From Firmicutes bacterium CAG:95 (GTDB lineage Bacteria; Bacillota; Clostridia; Lachnospirales; Lachnospiraceae): 23,674 bases of DNA. Within the stretch, counting starts at the first letter, position 1, and the number at the start of each line of letters is the position of its first letter. The stretch covers positions 75,140 through 98,813 of the forward strand of contig FR902950.1 of the NCBI GenBank assembly GCA_000438155.1. The letters run 5' to 3'. The translations under genes and the position numbers were made by a program. The notes below the pieces were generated by a model. The model worked only from the letters and a program-made list of their open reading frames with translations, searched no databases and was not told the DNA's origin. Positions 22,455-23,674 of the stretch are shown here, in pieces.

Positions 22455-23132
22455 TCAACGCTCTTGTTGAGGTCGTTGATTCTCCAAATTATTAGCCTGT
22501 GAATCAGAACTAATTTGTTTCTGATACTTATGTAATGATTGCATGATCGAATTTCTACCAGCTTTCTCGTTGACTTTTCTTTCGATTTGTGGTAATTTAT
22601 ATATGGAGTCGGAAACTTGTGAAGGCGTTGGTAATTGTAACCTGAGCAAACTAGCAAGTTGTCTGGCTTTTTTATTGTCTATTACATGTATCTCTGATGG
22701 ATCATGTTTCTTAATATATAGTTCTAAATTATTCCGGCCATAAAAGCTTTTAACCTCATTAACATTAATGTTATTATAGGCCACGTTCATTTCCAGAGCT
22801 ACCAACATATTATCTCCGTCTTTGTCTTTATAGCCTGAAATCAGAGCAAACGAATTTCTGTCCCTTTCCTCTATTGCCAAAATAGGATTTCTAATTTGTT
22901 CTGGTAAAGACTCTATCATCCTCCTGTCAAGATCATGTGCACTGATGCTTCCATGTGGTTTTCTGATACACTTCTGCAGCGTCCTCTGCTTCATTATTAT
23001 TGGAATATCATTGAAACCTAATTTCTGCAGGTATTCCGGTGTATCCGATACTGTAATGATTACATTAGACTTTAATTTTCTGTTATAATAAGCATCAATT
23101 AGTTCCAAATACAATGTATCTTTTGTGTTCAA
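22455..23132 (-). CDS. PBECR/MuF-C-like nuclease-fold protein of mobile element
   Basis: This 225-aa protein has the pattern of the phage/ICE Barnase-EndoU-ColicinE5/D-RelE-like (PBECR) domains. The order is SDTPEYLQKLGFNDIPIIMK, a central ISAHDLDRRMIESLPEQIRN with PILAIEERDRNSFALISGYK, then VALEMNV, VNEVKSFYGRNNLELYIKK and VIDNKKARQLASLL. The C-terminal 60 residues are polar and Q/N-rich, like a disordered tail. These domains are toxin- or nuclease-like in phage and ICE proteins, but activity and target are unknown and the match is from memory of the pattern. The start is TTG 23132 with GGAGG 5 nt upstream; a TGA directly precedes it, and the next Met is some 45 residues in. It lies 22 nt after the zinc-ribbon gene, so both are in one operon. 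Confidence 0.6.
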   Translation of the reverse strand: MNTKDTLYLELIDAYYNRKLKSNVIITVSDTPEYLQKLGFNDIPIIMKQRTLQKCIRKPHGSISAHDLDRRMIESLPEQIRNPILAIEERDRNSFALISGYKDKDGDNMLVALEMNVAYNNINVNEVKSFYGRNNLELYIKKHDPSEIHVIDNKKARQLASLLRLQLPTPSQVSDSIYKLPQIERKVNEKAGRNSIMQSLHKYQKQISSDSQANNLENQRPQQER

Positions 23133-23154
23133 TCAGCCCTCCGATTTCCGATCC

Positions 23155-23472
23155 TCAAAGGATCAAACGCTTTCCGCATTCGATACAGCATTTAATCCGA
23201 TACTGCTCTATAAGCTGCTTGGAAATTTGTATTTTACAATGTGGGCAGTAATATTTATCCCCTATGTTCACCAAATGAGCCGGATACTGAAATTTCTTCA
23301 ATTCAGCATTTTCTCTTCTTAATTGTGCAGTAGCAGCTTCTATCATCTCCTCAGGATCTGGCTCTTCCATTTTCTGATCGGCCCATTTTATTCTGGCCGC
23401 AGAAATAAATCCCTCTGTTTTATATATCAAAGAATCTATCATATTCCAATTTTTAACTAATATGCTATCCAT
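23155..23472 (-). CDS. Small zinc-ribbon protein
   Basis: This 105-aa protein has a helical, acidic N-terminal two thirds (DSLIYKTEGFISAARIKWAD, EEMIEAATAQLRRENAELKK) and a C-terminal zinc ribbon with two Cys pairs (YCPHC and CIEC, 17 residues apart). It has no membrane segment. The Shine-Dalgarno before ATG 23472 is weak (AAGGA is 13 nt away). It sits between an HTH regulator and the PBECR-like gene with short gaps, so the three are probably co-transcribed. Function is unknown. Confidence 0.7.
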   Translation of the reverse strand: MDSILVKNWNMIDSLIYKTEGFISAARIKWADQKMEEPDPEEMIEAATAQLRRENAELKKFQYPAHLVNIGDKYYCPHCKIQISKQLIEQYRIKCCIECGKRLIL

Positions 23473-23490
23473 CCCAATTCATCTATCCTT

Positions 23491-23674
23491 CTAATTCTCA
23501 TTTAATGCTCTGGCTAAAGTAGAATTTTCAGATGGAATATCCACGCCAAAAAAAATACTGATTCTATTAACTGATTCTTTCTGATAAGATCTTCCATTTA
23601 TAATAGAACTTGTATATTGTCGACTCCATTTCATTCGATCTGCCAGATCATTCGTATCCATATCCTGATCAATC
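23491..23674 (-). CDS. C-terminal part of an XRE-like HTH regulator (N-terminus outside window)
   Basis: The last 61 codons before TAG 23491 read ...DLADRMKWSRQYTSSIINGR, then VNRISIFFGVDI, ending in LARALNEN. This is the pattern of a Cro/CI-type helix-turn-helix (LAxxLxxSRxYxSxIxNG). The start lies beyond the window. It is 18 nt upstream of the zinc-ribbon gene and could be a regulator of the element. Confidence 0.65.
   Translation of the reverse strand, partial: IDQDMDTNDLADRMKWSRQYTSSIINGRSYQKESVNRISIFFGVDIPSENSTLARALNEN

Larger units (their letters stand above)
20157..23674 (-). mobile_element. Integrase end of a Tn916-like integrative element (left limit approximate)
   Basis: From about 20157 the DNA is visibly richer in A and T and all genes point to the minus strand: HTH regulator, zinc-ribbon protein, PBECR-like protein, xis and int. 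The int-xis order at the element end, with the int terminator facing host DNA, is as in Tn916-type elements. The far end and any conjugation genes lie outside the window, so whether it is conjugative, merely mobilisable or a phage remnant cannot be said. No direct-repeat att pair can be tested here. Confidence 0.75.

Noticed and set aside
22358..22657. 99-codon minus-strand frame
   Set aside because: Its upper half overlaps the PBECR-like gene in another frame with no start signal; only the last part is kept as a possible remnant.

Overview
The window looks like chromosomal DNA of a spore-forming Clostridia, most likely a gut Lachnospiraceae. The signs are a Phe T-box in front of pheST, a SpoIID/LytB-domain protein, a class B sortase with BspA-type LRR surface proteins, a TIGR03905-type TSCPD protein, a high-cysteine small protein and a Tn916-like int/xis pair. 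This placement is inferred from gene families; no species call is possible by eye.

Layout. Positions 1-3712 (minus strand) hold a sigma-A-like promoter, a Phe-specific T-box, a tandem palindromic repeat insertion, pheS and a truncated pheT. Positions 3687-6843 (minus) hold a YihY/BrkB membrane protein and a SpoIID/LytB-domain protein whose frame is cut by one in-frame TGA. Positions 6922-7187 hold a probable 6S RNA with its own promoter and terminator. Positions 7189-17571 (minus) hold a cell-surface cluster in transcription order: class B sortase, a 1659-aa LRR/InlB-repeat surface protein, a 940-aa LRR surface protein, and an intracellular-type subtilisin. Both surface proteins end in near-identical TPxTGD sorting signals, so the sortase is probably their anchoring enzyme. 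Positions 17690-18759 (minus) hold a small membrane protein and a TSCPD protein. Positions 18750-20034 (plus) hold a cysteine-rich small protein and two unrecognised helical proteins, behind sequences resembling sigma-K and sigma-E promoters; this is the least explained and most interesting host locus here.

From about 20157 to the right edge the DNA becomes clearly AT-richer and carries the integrase end of an integrative element: a terminator, candidate integrase arm-site repeats, int, xis, a gene-poor stretch with a perfect 21-bp inverted repeat, a PBECR/MuF-C-like nuclease-fold protein, a zinc-ribbon protein and the end of an HTH regulator. The other end of the element lies outside the window, so att sites cannot be proven.

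The main points for a second look are the in-frame TGA in the SpoIID-domain gene, the repeat inserted between the T-box and pheS, the sporulation-type promoters before the small-protein locus, the shared ends of the two surface proteins, and hairpins that cover translation starts (int, subtilisin).
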